A stretch of 64,000 nt of DNA from CALCCV01 sp964388665 (GCA_964388665.1 CAYMBJ010000001.1:62001-126000), one strand, 5' to 3'. Counted from the stretch's first letter, positions 43,052 through 52,197 are shown. Translations and numbers: made by a program. The notes: generated by a model not told the origin, from the sequence alone.

Positions 43052-45703
43052 ATGAAGGACCTTGAACCTAGGTCAGCGTGGCGCGTGGGCAAGCGACCCT
43101 CTAAAATAAAATCTACTGCAGCTACAAATAAAAATTTGAGGCTCAATGAACTGCTGAGAGTTCTCAAGGCCCTGCGTGCGGGAGACTTTGGTGTGCATAT
43201 GCTTCCGGGAAGTCCCAATGAAGGAATTCTTGGAGAGATTGCAGAAGCGGTCAACGACATTGTCGATCTCAATGGAAGTTTGGCTGATGAAATTTCGCGA
43301 GTTGGAAAAGCGGTTGGTGTCGAAGGCAAGATGAGCGAGAGAGTTTCCCTGAAATCGGTGACGGGGCAGTGGCTGGAGAGCAGCAATGCCATCAATGAGT
43401 TGATAGGTGGTTTGGTGCAACCGACCAAAGAGGTGGCAAGAGTGATCACGGCCGTGGCGAAAGGGGATCTCTCGCAAAAGGTAGATTTAGACGCCAAGGG
43501 TGAGGTCGCCGATCTGAAACGAACCATCAATTTGATGGTTGATCAACTAAACTCCTTTTCGGCGGAGGTCACACGAGTTGCAATTGAAGTTGGTGTCGAA
43601 GGCAAGCTTGGAAACCAAGCCGCGGTTCCTGGCGCATCGGGTACGTGGAGGAATCTGACTGAAAATGTTAATCAACTTGCTGGAAATCTGACAGAGCAGG
43701 TGCGAGCCATTGCCGAAGTTTCGACTGCCGTGACCAATGGTGATCTGACGAGGTCAATCGCGGTGGAAGCCAAGGGCGAGCTTGCCGCTCTCAAGAATAA
43801 CATCAATCAGATGATCGGCAATCTCAAGGAAACCACGCAAAAATACAATGAGCAGGATTGGCTAAAGACAAATTTGGCAAAGTTTTCTGGAATGATGCAG
43901 GGGCAAAGAAGCGTAAGTGCCGTGGCTCAGCTGATAATGTCGGAGTTGACGCCACTTGTGAATGCGCAGGCCGGAGTCTTTTTTTTGGCGAGCGATAATT
44001 TGGATGATTTAGAGCTCAATGTTGTCGCTTCTTACGCTTATACGGACCGCAAAATTTTGCAAACCAGTTACAAATTAAAAGAGGGATTGATTGGTCAATG
44101 TGCTTTTGAAAAGAAACCAATTCTCTTGCTAAATCCTCCTGATGACTACGTTCGCATCTCCTCGAGCACCGAAAGAAGAGTACCCAAAAGCATCATTGTT
44201 TTGCCAGTGCTGTTTGAAGGGGAGTTGAAGGCTGTGATTGAATTGTCTTCGGTTACGCTGTTTTCGAAAAACTATCTCAATTTTCTTGATCAACTGATGG
44301 ACTCTATTGGCGTTATGCTAAATATGATTTCTTCGTCGATGCGAACAGAGGAGCTGCTTTGCGAGATTAAAAAGTCCAACGTGGAGCTCGAAGCCCAGGC
44401 TAAAGAACTTGAGGAAAAAGCCAAACTCTTAGAGGCAAAAAATGTCGAAGTAGAATTGGCTTCTCGCAGTGCTGAAGAAAAGGCAGAGCAGTTGACCCTC
44501 ATTTCACAATATAAGTCTGAATTCTTGGCCAATATGTCTCACGAGCTGCGGACCCCTTTAAACAGTTTGTTGCTGCTTTCTAAGAATTTGGAAGAAAATC
44601 AAGCCGGAAACCTGGATGAGGAGCAGGTCAAGTTTGCAGGTTGTATTCATTCTGCCGGCTTGGAGTTGCTCAATCTGATCAACGAGATTCTTGATCTTTC
44701 TAAGGTGGAAGCCGGAAAGATGACTGTCGACACAGATGAGTTTCTGTTGAGTGCAGTGGTCGAAAATCTCGAGCGCACCTTTAATCTTATGGCAAAAGAT
44801 CGAAAGGTGGATTTTTCCATTCAAACCGAAGTCGATGTGCCCAAAATGCTGTTGTCCGATCAAAGTCGTCTCTTGCAAATACTTAAAAATCTGATTTCAA
44901 ACGCCTTCAAATTTACGCAAAAAGGTCAGGTGAGTCTAGAGATCAAAAGATTTAAGAGTAGGGAAGTCCGCGGTGGCTTACTGGAAGATGGAGTCTCCTT
45001 TGCCGTTCGGGATACGGGTATTGGCATACCCGTTGAGAAGCAGCATCTGATCTTTGAGGCCTTTCAGCAGGCGGATGGAACCACTAGCCGCAAATATGGT
45101 GGGACTGGCTTGGGCCTGACAATTAGTCGTGAATTATCAAGTCTTTTAGGTGGTATTATCGAGGTTCGAAGTCAATCTGGAAAGGGAAGTGAATTCACGC
45201 TCTATTTGCCACAGGATCCTGTTGGATCAAGTGAGCTCAAAAAGGAAGTGAAGCCTTTCGAGCTAGCTGCATTTCCTGAATGGGCTTCGGTCAAAAGCAA
45301 CCTAAGAGGAAAGCAGATTCTGATTGTAGATGATGACATGAGAAATATTTTTGCATTGACCAGCGTATTTGAGGGTTACGGTCTCAGTATTTACCATGCT
45401 AACAATGGGAGAGAGGCTCTTGAGCGCCTTCGTGACCATCCAACAATTGATTTGGTGCTCATGGATACGATGATGCCCGAGATGGACGGGCTGGAGGCCA
45501 TTCGCCATATTCGGAAAATGTCACATTTTAGGGATCTTCCCATCATCTCTTTGACAGCAAAAGCAATGAAAGGAGACGATGATTTGTGTTTAGCGGCCGG
45601 GGCAACGGCCTATTTGCCTAAACCGGTTGATATGAAGGAGCTCTTGAGCGTGATGAATCATTGGCTGACTGACAAGTTCGAACAAATAGATGCAAAGGTA
45701 TAG
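43052..45703 (+). CDS. Soluble hybrid histidine kinase: HAMP repeats - GAF - HisKA - HATPase - REC
   Basis: Residues about 30-270 contain three HAMP-like units in tandem (VARVITAVAKGDLSQKVD and ISTAVTNGDLT-like blocks), as in group III hybrid kinases. A GAF domain (about 290-430), a coiled coil, HisKA with MSHELRTP (His near 496), HATPase_c (DTGIGIPVEKQ, GTGLGLTIS) and a C-terminal receiver (phosphoacceptor Asp near 807 in VLMDTMMPEMDG) follow. No membrane helix is visible, so it should sense an intracellular signal. GGGAG precedes the ATG. The second hybrid kinase begins five bases after this gene. Confidence 0.93.
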   Translation: MKDLEPRSAWRVGKRPSKIKSTAATNKNLRLNELLRVLKALRAGDFGVHMLPGSPNEGILGEIAEAVNDIVDLNGSLADEISRVGKAVGVEGKMSERVSLKSVTGQWLESSNAINELIGGLVQPTKEVARVITAVAKGDLSQKVDLDAKGEVADLKRTINLMVDQLNSFSAEVTRVAIEVGVEGKLGNQAAVPGASGTWRNLTENVNQLAGNLTEQVRAIAEVSTAVTNGDLTRSIAVEAKGELAALKNNINQMIGNLKETTQKYNEQDWLKTNLAKFSGMMQGQRSVSAVAQLIMSELTPLVNAQAGVFFLASDNLDDLELNVVASYAYTDRKILQTSYKLKEGLIGQCAFEKKPILLLNPPDDYVRISSSTERRVPKSIIVLPVLFEGELKAVIELSSVTLFSKNYLNFLDQLMDSIGVMLNMISSSMRTEELLCEIKKSNVELEAQAKELEEKAKLLEAKNVEVELASRSAEEKAEQLTLISQYKSEFLANMSHELRTPLNSLLLLSKNLEENQAGNLDEEQVKFAGCIHSAGLELLNLINEILDLSKVEAGKMTVDTDEFLLSAVVENLERTFNLMAKDRKVDFSIQTEVDVPKMLLSDQSRLLQILKNLISNAFKFTQKGQVSLEIKRFKSREVRGGLLEDGVSFAVRDTGIGIPVEKQHLIFEAFQQADGTTSRKYGGTGLGLTISRELSSLLGGIIEVRSQSGKGSEFTLYLPQDPVGSSELKKEVKPFELAAFPEWASVKSNLRGKQILIVDDDMRNIFALTSVFEGYGLSIYHANNGREALERLRDHPTIDLVLMDTMMPEMDGLEAIRHIRKMSHFRDLPIISLTAKAMKGDDDLCLAAGATAYLPKPVDMKELLSVMNHWLTDKFEQIDAKV

Positions 45704-45708
45704 GTGGA

Positions 45709-47760
45709 ATGAAAAAGAGTAAGGTCAATATTCTTTTGGTGGATGATCGGCCCGAAGGACTCCTGGCACTCGAAACTGTGCTAAAAGATCCACATTACAA
45801 TTTGGTGACAGCCAGATCAGGAGCTGAGGCCTTGGCGGCCGTACTCAACTGGGACTTTGCGGTCATTTTGATGGATGTGCAAATGCCCGATATGGATGGC
45901 TTTGAGACGGTGAGCTTGATCAAACAGCGCGAGAAATCAAAAAGCATCCCTATCATTTTTCTGACAGCAAATAACAAGGGCGATCGACACATAAATCTTG
46001 GATATTCCGTTGGTGCCGTTGATTATGTATTTAAACCTTTTGATGCTCATGTTCTCAAAGCCAAAGTATCGGTCTTTGTGGAGCTGCATGAAAAAAACAT
46101 TTTATTGCAAAAACAGTCTGAAGCCTTGCGAGAGGTGGAAGCGCGAGAGCGCTATCGGATTCTTCATGAGTTCGAAAACGAAGAACGGCGCAGATACCAA
46201 AATCTGGCCGATGCCATTCCGCAGACCGTGTTTCGCACCAATGAACGCGGAGAGATTGAGTATTTCAATCAGTTTTGGTTGACCTTTTCAAGCCTCACAT
46301 TGGAAGAGAGCGTTGGCAAAGGCTGGCGCGAAATCATGCATCGAGAGGATTTATCGGTTGTTGATGTCAAATGGCAGCATGCTCAGGACACTCAAAGAGG
46401 CTTTGATTTTGAGTGCAGACTGCTGCATGCCGAGACCGATGTCTACCGCTGGCATTTGCTTCGAGTGGTGCCTGAATTGAATGCCGAAGGAAAGCTTGTC
46501 AGCTGGATCGGAGTGGCAACGGATATTCATGATCAAAAGATCGTGCAGCAAGAATTGGTCTTGGCAAAAAAAATGGCTGAAGCAGCCAACGAAACCAAGA
46601 GTAACTTTTTGGCCAATATGAGTCATGAGATTCGCACACCATTGGGAGTCATCTTGGGCTTTTCGGAGTTGTTGGTCAATTCAGGCTCCACCAAGGCTGA
46701 AAAGCTTGATGCCATGGCCATAATACGTCGAAATGGAGATCTGCTCTCACGGATCATTGATGAGATACTCGATCTATCCAAGGTCGAAGCTGGGAAAATG
46801 GAAATCAGTATGGCGCCAATGGCTGTGGTCGATCTCATTACTGGGATTAACGATTTTATGCAGCTCCCGGCACAGGAAAAGGGACTCACTCTGTCTTTTA
46901 CTGTTCAAGGCAAAGTCCCGGACCAGATTGTTTCTGATTCCAGTCGGGTTCAGCAGATTTTGGTAAATCTAATAGGCAATGCGATCAAGTTCACTCCTCG
47001 CGGCGACATCTCAGTGACGCTCAGCTATGCTCCCAAGACTGTTGACCACTCCCATCAACTCTTGATCAGCGTGAAGGACTCGGGGCCCGGTCTATCAAGA
47101 GAACAGATTGGCAGTTTGTTTCAGCCCTTCACTCAGGTAGATGCATCCATCACTCGAAAGCATGGAGGTACAGGTTTGGGCCTAGCGCTTTCGCGAAGAT
47201 TGGCACAGGTGCTGGGAGGTGATATCAGCATTGAGCCAAGTTTGCCAGGGCAGGGTTGTGACTTTCGTTTGACCATTGCGGCCGGCAATGTAGTCGGAGC
47301 TCGGCTTGTGTCATCAGTCGAGCCAAAGTCTCCGGATACAAAAGATAAAAACACACCTGATGCAAAGAGCTTAAAGGGTGTTAGTGTTCTTTTGGTGGAG
47401 GATTCTTTGGACAATCAGCTCTTGGTGAGTCGATTGCTGAAAATGGCAGGCGCCGAAGTTGATCTGGCCAACGATGGGCAAGAAGGTTTTGAAAAGGCCT
47501 CTGTCGGAAATTATGACGTGGTGTTGATGGATTTGCAGATGCCGGTGCTTGATGGCTATGGAGCGGTAAAAAAGCTTAGAAAGCTGGGGTTTGCAAAACC
47601 AGTCATCGCCTTGACGGCCCACGGTATGATTGAAGACCGACAGCGCTGCATCGAAGTTGGTTTTAGCGCTCATTTAACGAAACCTGTAAATCGGGCTGCG
47701 CTCATAGAGAGCGTGCGCGATCTGGCCAAGTCCGAATCACTGCTTCAAAGCGAAACATAG
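45709..47760 (+). CDS. Hybrid histidine kinase: REC - PAS - HisKA - HATPase - REC
   Basis: An N-terminal receiver (phosphoacceptor in ILMDVQMPDMDG, about residue 56) is followed by a coiled coil, a PAS domain (about 155-285, with a PAC-type WIGVATDIHDQK end), HisKA MSHEIRTP (His near 306), HATPase_c (VKDSGPGLSREQ, GGTGLGLALS) and a C-terminal receiver (VVLMDLQMPVLDG, about 607). It lacks membrane segments. The receiver at its front can accept phosphate from the upstream kinase, so the two proteins probably form a relay. The gap to the upstream gene is five bases; GGTGG serves as ribosome binding site. No DNA-binding output gene is adjacent. Confidence 0.93.
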   Translation: MKKSKVNILLVDDRPEGLLALETVLKDPHYNLVTARSGAEALAAVLNWDFAVILMDVQMPDMDGFETVSLIKQREKSKSIPIIFLTANNKGDRHINLGYSVGAVDYVFKPFDAHVLKAKVSVFVELHEKNILLQKQSEALREVEARERYRILHEFENEERRRYQNLADAIPQTVFRTNERGEIEYFNQFWLTFSSLTLEESVGKGWREIMHREDLSVVDVKWQHAQDTQRGFDFECRLLHAETDVYRWHLLRVVPELNAEGKLVSWIGVATDIHDQKIVQQELVLAKKMAEAANETKSNFLANMSHEIRTPLGVILGFSELLVNSGSTKAEKLDAMAIIRRNGDLLSRIIDEILDLSKVEAGKMEISMAPMAVVDLITGINDFMQLPAQEKGLTLSFTVQGKVPDQIVSDSSRVQQILVNLIGNAIKFTPRGDISVTLSYAPKTVDHSHQLLISVKDSGPGLSREQIGSLFQPFTQVDASITRKHGGTGLGLALSRRLAQVLGGDISIEPSLPGQGCDFRLTIAAGNVVGARLVSSVEPKSPDTKDKNTPDAKSLKGVSVLLVEDSLDNQLLVSRLLKMAGAEVDLANDGQEGFEKASVGNYDVVLMDLQMPVLDGYGAVKKLRKLGFAKPVIALTAHGMIEDRQRCIEVGFSAHLTKPVNRAALIESVRDLAKSESLLQSET

Positions 47761-47835
47761 ATTTGCATCGCGTCTCATCTCGACGGGCTCATCTCGCGTG
47801 TGAAACACTGTTGGGAAGCAGATTGAGGGGGGGCT

Positions 47836-49629
47836 ATGGGTTTGTTTTTGTCTTCGTGTTCATGTTCATGTTCATTTTCATTTTCGTTGTTGTTGTCGTA
47901 TTTTCATTTAGCACAAAAACCATTAGGGGTTCACAAGAAGCTAGCGCTGGCGTCTGCGATCGTCTTTGTGGTTCCTCATTTACTTGCACTGAATTCGAAT
48001 GCCGAAACTGCAAATGTGCAGCGCCACTTGCACCGCACGCAAACGCAGTATCGATGGAGTGAAATTGTAAAACCAGACCACCCAGATTTTTCGCAGACTG
48101 AACTTCAATCGCAAGAGCAGCAAGGAGCTAAGATTCTTTTGCGTGATCTGCCGGAGTGGATTGTTGAAGGAGGCGATGGCACGATCAATTCTAAAAATCA
48201 AAATCGCTATCGTGAATGGCGATCTTCGATTCGACCTGACGCAAAAGCACTGATCGCTCAGGCTCAGGCCGAGGCTGAAGCTGTGAACCAGAACAACGGG
48301 TCGAATGAAAATCAAACTGGTGAAGTGCGCACTCTCGTTGATCAGGGGCCCTCCGCGAACCGAATTGATCTGACCATTGTTGGAGACGGCTACACTTTGG
48401 CAGAGCGTGAGCGGTTTTTTGCAGATGCTCGGCGAATCACCGATGATCTTTTTGCTGAGCAGACATTTGCTTCGTATTTGCCTCTCTTTAATGTGCATGC
48501 TGTATTTGTTCCCAGTCGTGAATCAGGAATCACAGATTTGGTAGAAAAGGACACGGCCTTGGGATTGTTTCGTACACCTAAGGGCAGCAAGCGCGCCATC
48601 ATGCCGGGGAATCCTGATGCGATAGATCGTGCTGTGGCCCTGGCTCGCGATACGGATTACCCCATATTGCTAGCCAACGATGATTTTTATGGTGGCTTAG
48701 GTGGTCGCTATGCAATCACCACTCGCTCTATCGTTAGCGGACCAGTGGTGCTGCGCCATGAGTTAGGCCATAACTTTGGTAATGTGGGCGAAGAGTATGA
48801 TGGAGGTTCGGTGTATCAGGGAGCCAACAATTCGGGCTCCTCAGTCAAATGGAAACCGTGGTTGTCGCCAAACGCTAAGGTCTTTGACGGAAAATATTTG
48901 CATGGAGCCTATGTTTGGCAAAGTCTCAGCGACAAGCCCTATAAGGGGCAACTGGATGTTCCGCAGGACTATAGTTTTGTACGACTGCTGATCTCTTCAG
49001 TTGGATGGGCAACTGACCGGGATGTGAGAGTCACCTATGATGGTGTTGTGCAGAGTTTTTCGGCTGAAAGTTATACTCAAGATCGAAGTTTTTTAGATAT
49101 CTTTCGCAATCAAGAATCAGCGGGTCGCCATGAGGTTGTTGTAGAAGACGGAGGTGTGGATAGAGGCAATGTTCTGGCATTTGTGACTGCCGTGGCTCAC
49201 AAAGCGGATATTGTTACGGAGCCCAATTTCATTGCGGCTTATCCTACCTTTTCAGATGGCGGGTATTCTGCAGGCTATCGACCGACGTTTGAAGGCTGCT
49301 TGATGAGAGAGATGCGCACAAAGAAGTTTTGCTCTGTGGATCAAGAAAATATGTGGCTTAGATTTTTGAACGTGGTGGATCTTATTGATGAAGTGCAAGT
49401 GGCAAAGGGCCGCGCGGGAGTATTTGTGTGGGCAAAAACTCCGCCGCTGCAAGGGCTTATGTATGAGTGGAAAAATATTAGCACTGGTGAAGTTCTGAAA
49501 AGCCATTCATCAGAACTTGAATTGCCAGCTGAGTTTGCCGGAAAAATTGAAGTGACCGTAAAGCTTCAGCACCCCGAGATTCGCAGTTCATCGAGTCGTT
49601 TGCAAGCCAGTCAAATCATTGACATCTAA
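47836..49629 (+). CDS. Peptidase family M64 (IgA-peptidase-like) secreted metalloprotease
   Basis: The 597-residue protein contains the M64 core: RIDLTIVGDGYTLAERERFF, then the zinc motif HELGH (His308 to His312) with NFGNVGEEYDGG supplying the third ligand region. A hydrophobic segment near residues 36-52 probably acts as secretion signal, preceded by an odd Ser/Cys/Phe/Leu-rich N-terminus encoded by hexanucleotide repeats. GAGGGGGGG precedes the ATG at 47836. The family includes a bacterial peptidase that cleaves immunoglobulin A, but most members have unknown targets; extracellular protein degradation is likely. The C-terminal 120 residues look like a small beta domain. Confidence 0.88.
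   Translation: MGLFLSSCSCSCSFSFSLLLSYFHLAQKPLGVHKKLALASAIVFVVPHLLALNSNAETANVQRHLHRTQTQYRWSEIVKPDHPDFSQTELQSQEQQGAKILLRDLPEWIVEGGDGTINSKNQNRYREWRSSIRPDAKALIAQAQAEAEAVNQNNGSNENQTGEVRTLVDQGPSANRIDLTIVGDGYTLAERERFFADARRITDDLFAEQTFASYLPLFNVHAVFVPSRESGITDLVEKDTALGLFRTPKGSKRAIMPGNPDAIDRAVALARDTDYPILLANDDFYGGLGGRYAITTRSIVSGPVVLRHELGHNFGNVGEEYDGGSVYQGANNSGSSVKWKPWLSPNAKVFDGKYLHGAYVWQSLSDKPYKGQLDVPQDYSFVRLLISSVGWATDRDVRVTYDGVVQSFSAESYTQDRSFLDIFRNQESAGRHEVVVEDGGVDRGNVLAFVTAVAHKADIVTEPNFIAAYPTFSDGGYSAGYRPTFEGCLMREMRTKKFCSVDQENMWLRFLNVVDLIDEVQVAKGRAGVFVWAKTPPLQGLMYEWKNISTGEVLKSHSSELELPAEFAGKIEVTVKLQHPEIRSSSSRLQASQIIDI
47857..47886. repeat. Hexanucleotide repeat inside the M64 peptidase start region
   Basis: TGTTCA occurs three times exactly (47857-47874) and twice more with changes (TTTTCA, TTTTCG), followed by TTG repeats. 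It encodes the CS/FS dipeptide run of the protein N-terminus. Copy changes would keep the frame but alter the length of the signal region. Confidence 0.8.
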
Positions 49630-49638
49630 CCTCAACTC

Positions 49639-49673
49639 CAGACTCATTCATAGCTTTGCTACGAATGAGTCTG
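49639..49673 (+). terminator. Hairpin behind the M64 peptidase gene
   Basis: CAGACTCATTC (49639-49649) and GAATGAGTCTG (49663-49673) form a perfect 11-bp stem with a 13-base loop between two convergent genes. There is no clear T-tract. Confidence 0.55.
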
Positions 49674-49706
49674 AGTCTGAGCCTGTTTCTGTTTGGACAA
49701 TTGAGA

Positions 49707-50414
49707 TTACATCACACAAGCATCAGCAGACGAGCAGGTCGCTGCGCGTGTCTTTGCTTCGCTCTTATCGTAAACTTCGTCTAAAAAGTTCCAAAGCGAG
49801 CGCGTGGCAGCCTCACAAGCATTTGCGGCGACTTCAGCTTGGTCCCCAGGGAGAGCATCGATCATCGCGGCAATTTCGGCGGAGTGGTGCTTATCCGCTT
49901 CTTGGTGAACCGTAAAGAAGGAGAGAGTTGCCGCATCGTCAATTCCATAGTTCTTTTTTAATCCAGAAATCTTTTGCTCAGCAATCTCTGGTACCTGTGA
50001 TTCGTAGGCATACAGGCAGCCAAGTGCAGAGGCATAGCTGGATTTGCATTCACTCACAAAGTGCTCTTTTAGGTCGGTGCCGGCTTTGCGTACGCTCGCT
50101 GATGAAAACTCTTCTTTGTTCAAACCCAGACCCGAAGCAAAGTCTGCCCACAGCACGGGGTGTGCTGCCATCTTTTCATTGCCAACCTCTTCTTGCAGAT
50201 TGCGCAGCAAACTCTTTTGAGCCTCTTCCGTGGGGGCCTGTCCATAAGCCAAGGCCACGAATTGAGGAAAGGCGTCCACATGGGGGCGATACTGAACGGC
50301 ATAGTCTTGCAAGTCACCAATGCTCAGTTCTCCGCGCATCCAAGCTTGATAAAAAGGATGTTTTAAAAGGTGATTATCTGCGACAATCTTTTGCATTTTT
50401 TCTGATAGATTCAT
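49707..50414 (-). CDS. CADD-like protein, probable self-sacrificing p-aminobenzoate synthase
   Basis: The 235-residue protein matches the CADD family (TENA/PqqC fold, named after a chlamydial protein). HPFYQAWMRGELS, LYAYESQVPEIAEQKI and FFTVHQEADKHH align with Chlamydia CADD. The residues reported as essential there are kept: Tyr22 (equivalent of Tyr27, the source of the product ring), Tyr135/137 and Lys148, as are metal ligands Glu138, His170, Asp174 and His177. In Chlamydia CADD makes p-aminobenzoate for folate from its own tyrosine. The C-terminus carries two cysteines (TCSSADAC), echoing the cysteine-rich chlamydial tail. GGAGG precedes the ATG. Confidence 0.87.
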   Translation of the reverse strand: MNLSEKMQKIVADNHLLKHPFYQAWMRGELSIGDLQDYAVQYRPHVDAFPQFVALAYGQAPTEEAQKSLLRNLQEEVGNEKMAAHPVLWADFASGLGLNKEEFSSASVRKAGTDLKEHFVSECKSSYASALGCLYAYESQVPEIAEQKISGLKKNYGIDDAATLSFFTVHQEADKHHSAEIAAMIDALPGDQAEVAANACEAATRSLWNFLDEVYDKSEAKTRAATCSSADACVM

Positions 50415-50472
50415 TTTGTATCCTCCGATGTGTATGTCTTGTTAAGTGTTCTGTTAAATGTTCATGTTAAGA

Positions 50473-50511
50473 GTTTAAATTAAGTGTTTAAATTAAGTGT
50501 TTAAATTAAAA
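50473..50511. repeat. 13-bp tandem repeat, three copies, upstream of the CADD-like gene
   Basis: GTTTAAATTAAGT is repeated at 50473-50485 and 50486-50498, with a third copy at 50499-50511 ending AA instead of GT. It lies in the gap between dapD and the CADD-like gene, in the presumed promoter region of the latter. Confidence 0.85.
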
Positions 50512-50551
50512 TAAAAAGCAAACAATCAATACTTAGCAATCCAAAAAAGAT

Positions 50552-51382
50552 TTAGACGCTCACCGAAAATTCTCGAAGTGCTTGATTGAGACTGGTCTTT
50601 AAGTCCGTCGATGGCTTGCGCTCTCCTAAGATCAAGGCGCAAGGCACGTGGTAGGTGCCGCCCGAAAACTCTTTGGGCAAACTACCGGGAATCACCACCG
50701 AATTTTTTGGGACACGGCCAGTGTACACCTCGCCATTTTGTGTATTGATGATCTTAGATGTTCCGGTGATTGTGACGCCAGCGCCAAGAACGCAGGACTC
50801 CTCAAGGTGGGCGCCCTCGACAACGATGCACCGAGATCCAACAAAAACATTGTCCTCAACGATCACTGGTTTGGCCTGCAAAGGTTCCAAAACACCGCCA
50901 ATGCCAACACCGCCAGAGAGGTGCACGTTTTTACCGATCTGCGCGCAGGAACCGACGGTGGCCCACGTGTCGACCATTGTACCGCTGGCAACATAGGCGC
51001 CGATATTGACATAGCAAGGCATCAGCACGCAGCCCTTTTCTATGTAGGCACCTTGACGAACCACAGCTGGCGGCACCACTCGCACGCCCTCAGTTCCGTT
51101 CCAAGCTTTTACAGGCACTTTGTCCCAAAAATGCAATTCGCCAGCAAACATCGCTTTGTTAGGTTGAATGCGAAAAAACAAAAGCACGGCCTTTTTAAGC
51201 CACTCATTTAACTGCCAACTGCCATCTTGCTTTTGCATGGCCACGCGCAGGCGCCCTTGATCCATATCGCGAATCACATCAAATACACAGTTAATTTGCT
51301 CAGAGGAGAGCTCCTCTTTTTGTGCAAAGGCTTCGTCTATCCAAGTTTGGCGAGCATCTTGTTGAGCTTGGGCTGTCGTCAT
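50552..51382 (-). CDS. dapD: 2,3,4,5-tetrahydropyridine-2,6-dicarboxylate N-succinyltransferase
   Basis: The 276-residue protein has the length and hexapeptide-repeat left-handed beta helix of DapD (GAYIEKGCVLMPCYVNIGAYV, MVDTWATVGSCAQIGKNVHLSGGVGIGGVLEP). It transfers succinate from succinyl-CoA to tetrahydrodipicolinate in the succinylase branch of diaminopimelate and lysine synthesis in the cytoplasm. AAGGA precedes the ATG. Upstream on the same strand lies an M14 peptidase gene and divergently lysA, so this is a DAP/lysine locus. Confidence 0.97.
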   Translation of the reverse strand: MTTAQAQQDARQTWIDEAFAQKEELSSEQINCVFDVIRDMDQGRLRVAMQKQDGSWQLNEWLKKAVLLFFRIQPNKAMFAGELHFWDKVPVKAWNGTEGVRVVPPAVVRQGAYIEKGCVLMPCYVNIGAYVASGTMVDTWATVGSCAQIGKNVHLSGGVGIGGVLEPLQAKPVIVEDNVFVGSRCIVVEGAHLEESCVLGAGVTITGTSKIINTQNGEVYTGRVPKNSVVIPGSLPKEFSGGTYHVPCALILGERKPSTDLKTSLNQALREFSVSV

Positions 51383-51456
51383 ATTTTCCTTTGTGTTGAG
51401 CGATTATAAAATTTTTTGTCGAGTTTCTTTCTCAAGTTTCTTCACCAATGACTCAT

Positions 51457-52113
51457 TCAGTTTCTAGTTTGGCTGGCTTTGAGCATATCCCACAGCGCCG
51501 GAACATGAACCTTGTGGACCTCCGCAAAATCAATTTCACGCTGAATTTCGTAAGTCAAAGTGGGAATGTGCATTTCGTGTCCTGTATAGGTGCCCAGTGA
51601 ACCAGGAGTTGGATAGCCAATATCGGGTTCAATCTTATACTGCGTGTGCTTTGCCAAAACGCTGGCCTCTGGCTCGCAGTTGCCATTGACATTGAGCATG
51701 GGGTTCCACGAGTGCAGGGAAACAATGAATTTGATCTCTTCGTTTTTAAGCAATGACACTAGGGCTTGGGTTTCGGGTTCGCTGGCGGCGGCAGCTCCTG
51801 GTTGATAACGAGGTGCCGTGGCAACAGGGCTCCAGTCCTTTGTTGGCAGATTGCGATTCAAATCGACTCCGGCGCAATTGCCGCGGGTGCCCTTGAGGAT
51901 TCCATCTGTATTGAATTCAGGAATGATGGTCAGGCGAAGTTGAAAGGGAAATGCCTCTAAGCATCGCTGCAAAACGCCCTTGGCGGCCAAAACACCTTCG
52001 GGTTCATCACCGTGAACGCCACCGATCATGAGAATTCTGCTGCCAGAATCACCAAAATCATATCTAAATACGGGAGTCCCAGCTTTTGTTGTACAGAAAT
52101 TTGTGATTTTCAT
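51457..52113 (-). CDS. M14-family metallocarboxypeptidase, MpaA-like
   Basis: A compact 218-residue zinc carboxypeptidase/deacylase. The zinc and catalytic residues are present: His34 and Glu37 (GGVHGDEPEG), Asn-Arg at 86-87 (DLNRNLP), His134 (SLHSWNP) and Glu199 (LTYEIQ). There is no signal peptide, so it acts in the cytoplasm. Close relatives are murein peptide amidase MpaA, which frees diaminopimelate from murein peptides, and the succinylglutamate desuccinylase/aspartoacylase group. Its place between dapD and lysA argues for a diaminopimelate-related substrate, either a murein peptide or N-succinyl-diaminopimelate. No Shine-Dalgarno sequence is obvious at the ATG. Confidence 0.85.
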   Translation of the reverse strand: MKITNFCTTKAGTPVFRYDFGDSGSRILMIGGVHGDEPEGVLAAKGVLQRCLEAFPFQLRLTIIPEFNTDGILKGTRGNCAGVDLNRNLPTKDWSPVATAPRYQPGAAAASEPETQALVSLLKNEEIKFIVSLHSWNPMLNVNGNCEPEASVLAKHTQYKIEPDIGYPTPGSLGTYTGHEMHIPTLTYEIQREIDFAEVHKVHVPALWDMLKASQTRN

Positions 52114-52197
52114 ACTGAAGATTTAACGAAATTTCTTTTGAAAGAAAAGTAATTTAGTCGATATTATTGTCGCCGTCGGGTATTCCGATGAAAATCG

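Noticed and set aside
47763..48062. Alternative frame through the M64 repeat region
   Set aside because: It ends soon after and does not connect to the peptidase domain; the hydrophobic run is produced by the repeats.
50648..51211. Plus-strand 187-codon frame inside dapD
   Set aside because: Antisense shadow of dapD; histidine-rich composition typical of such frames.
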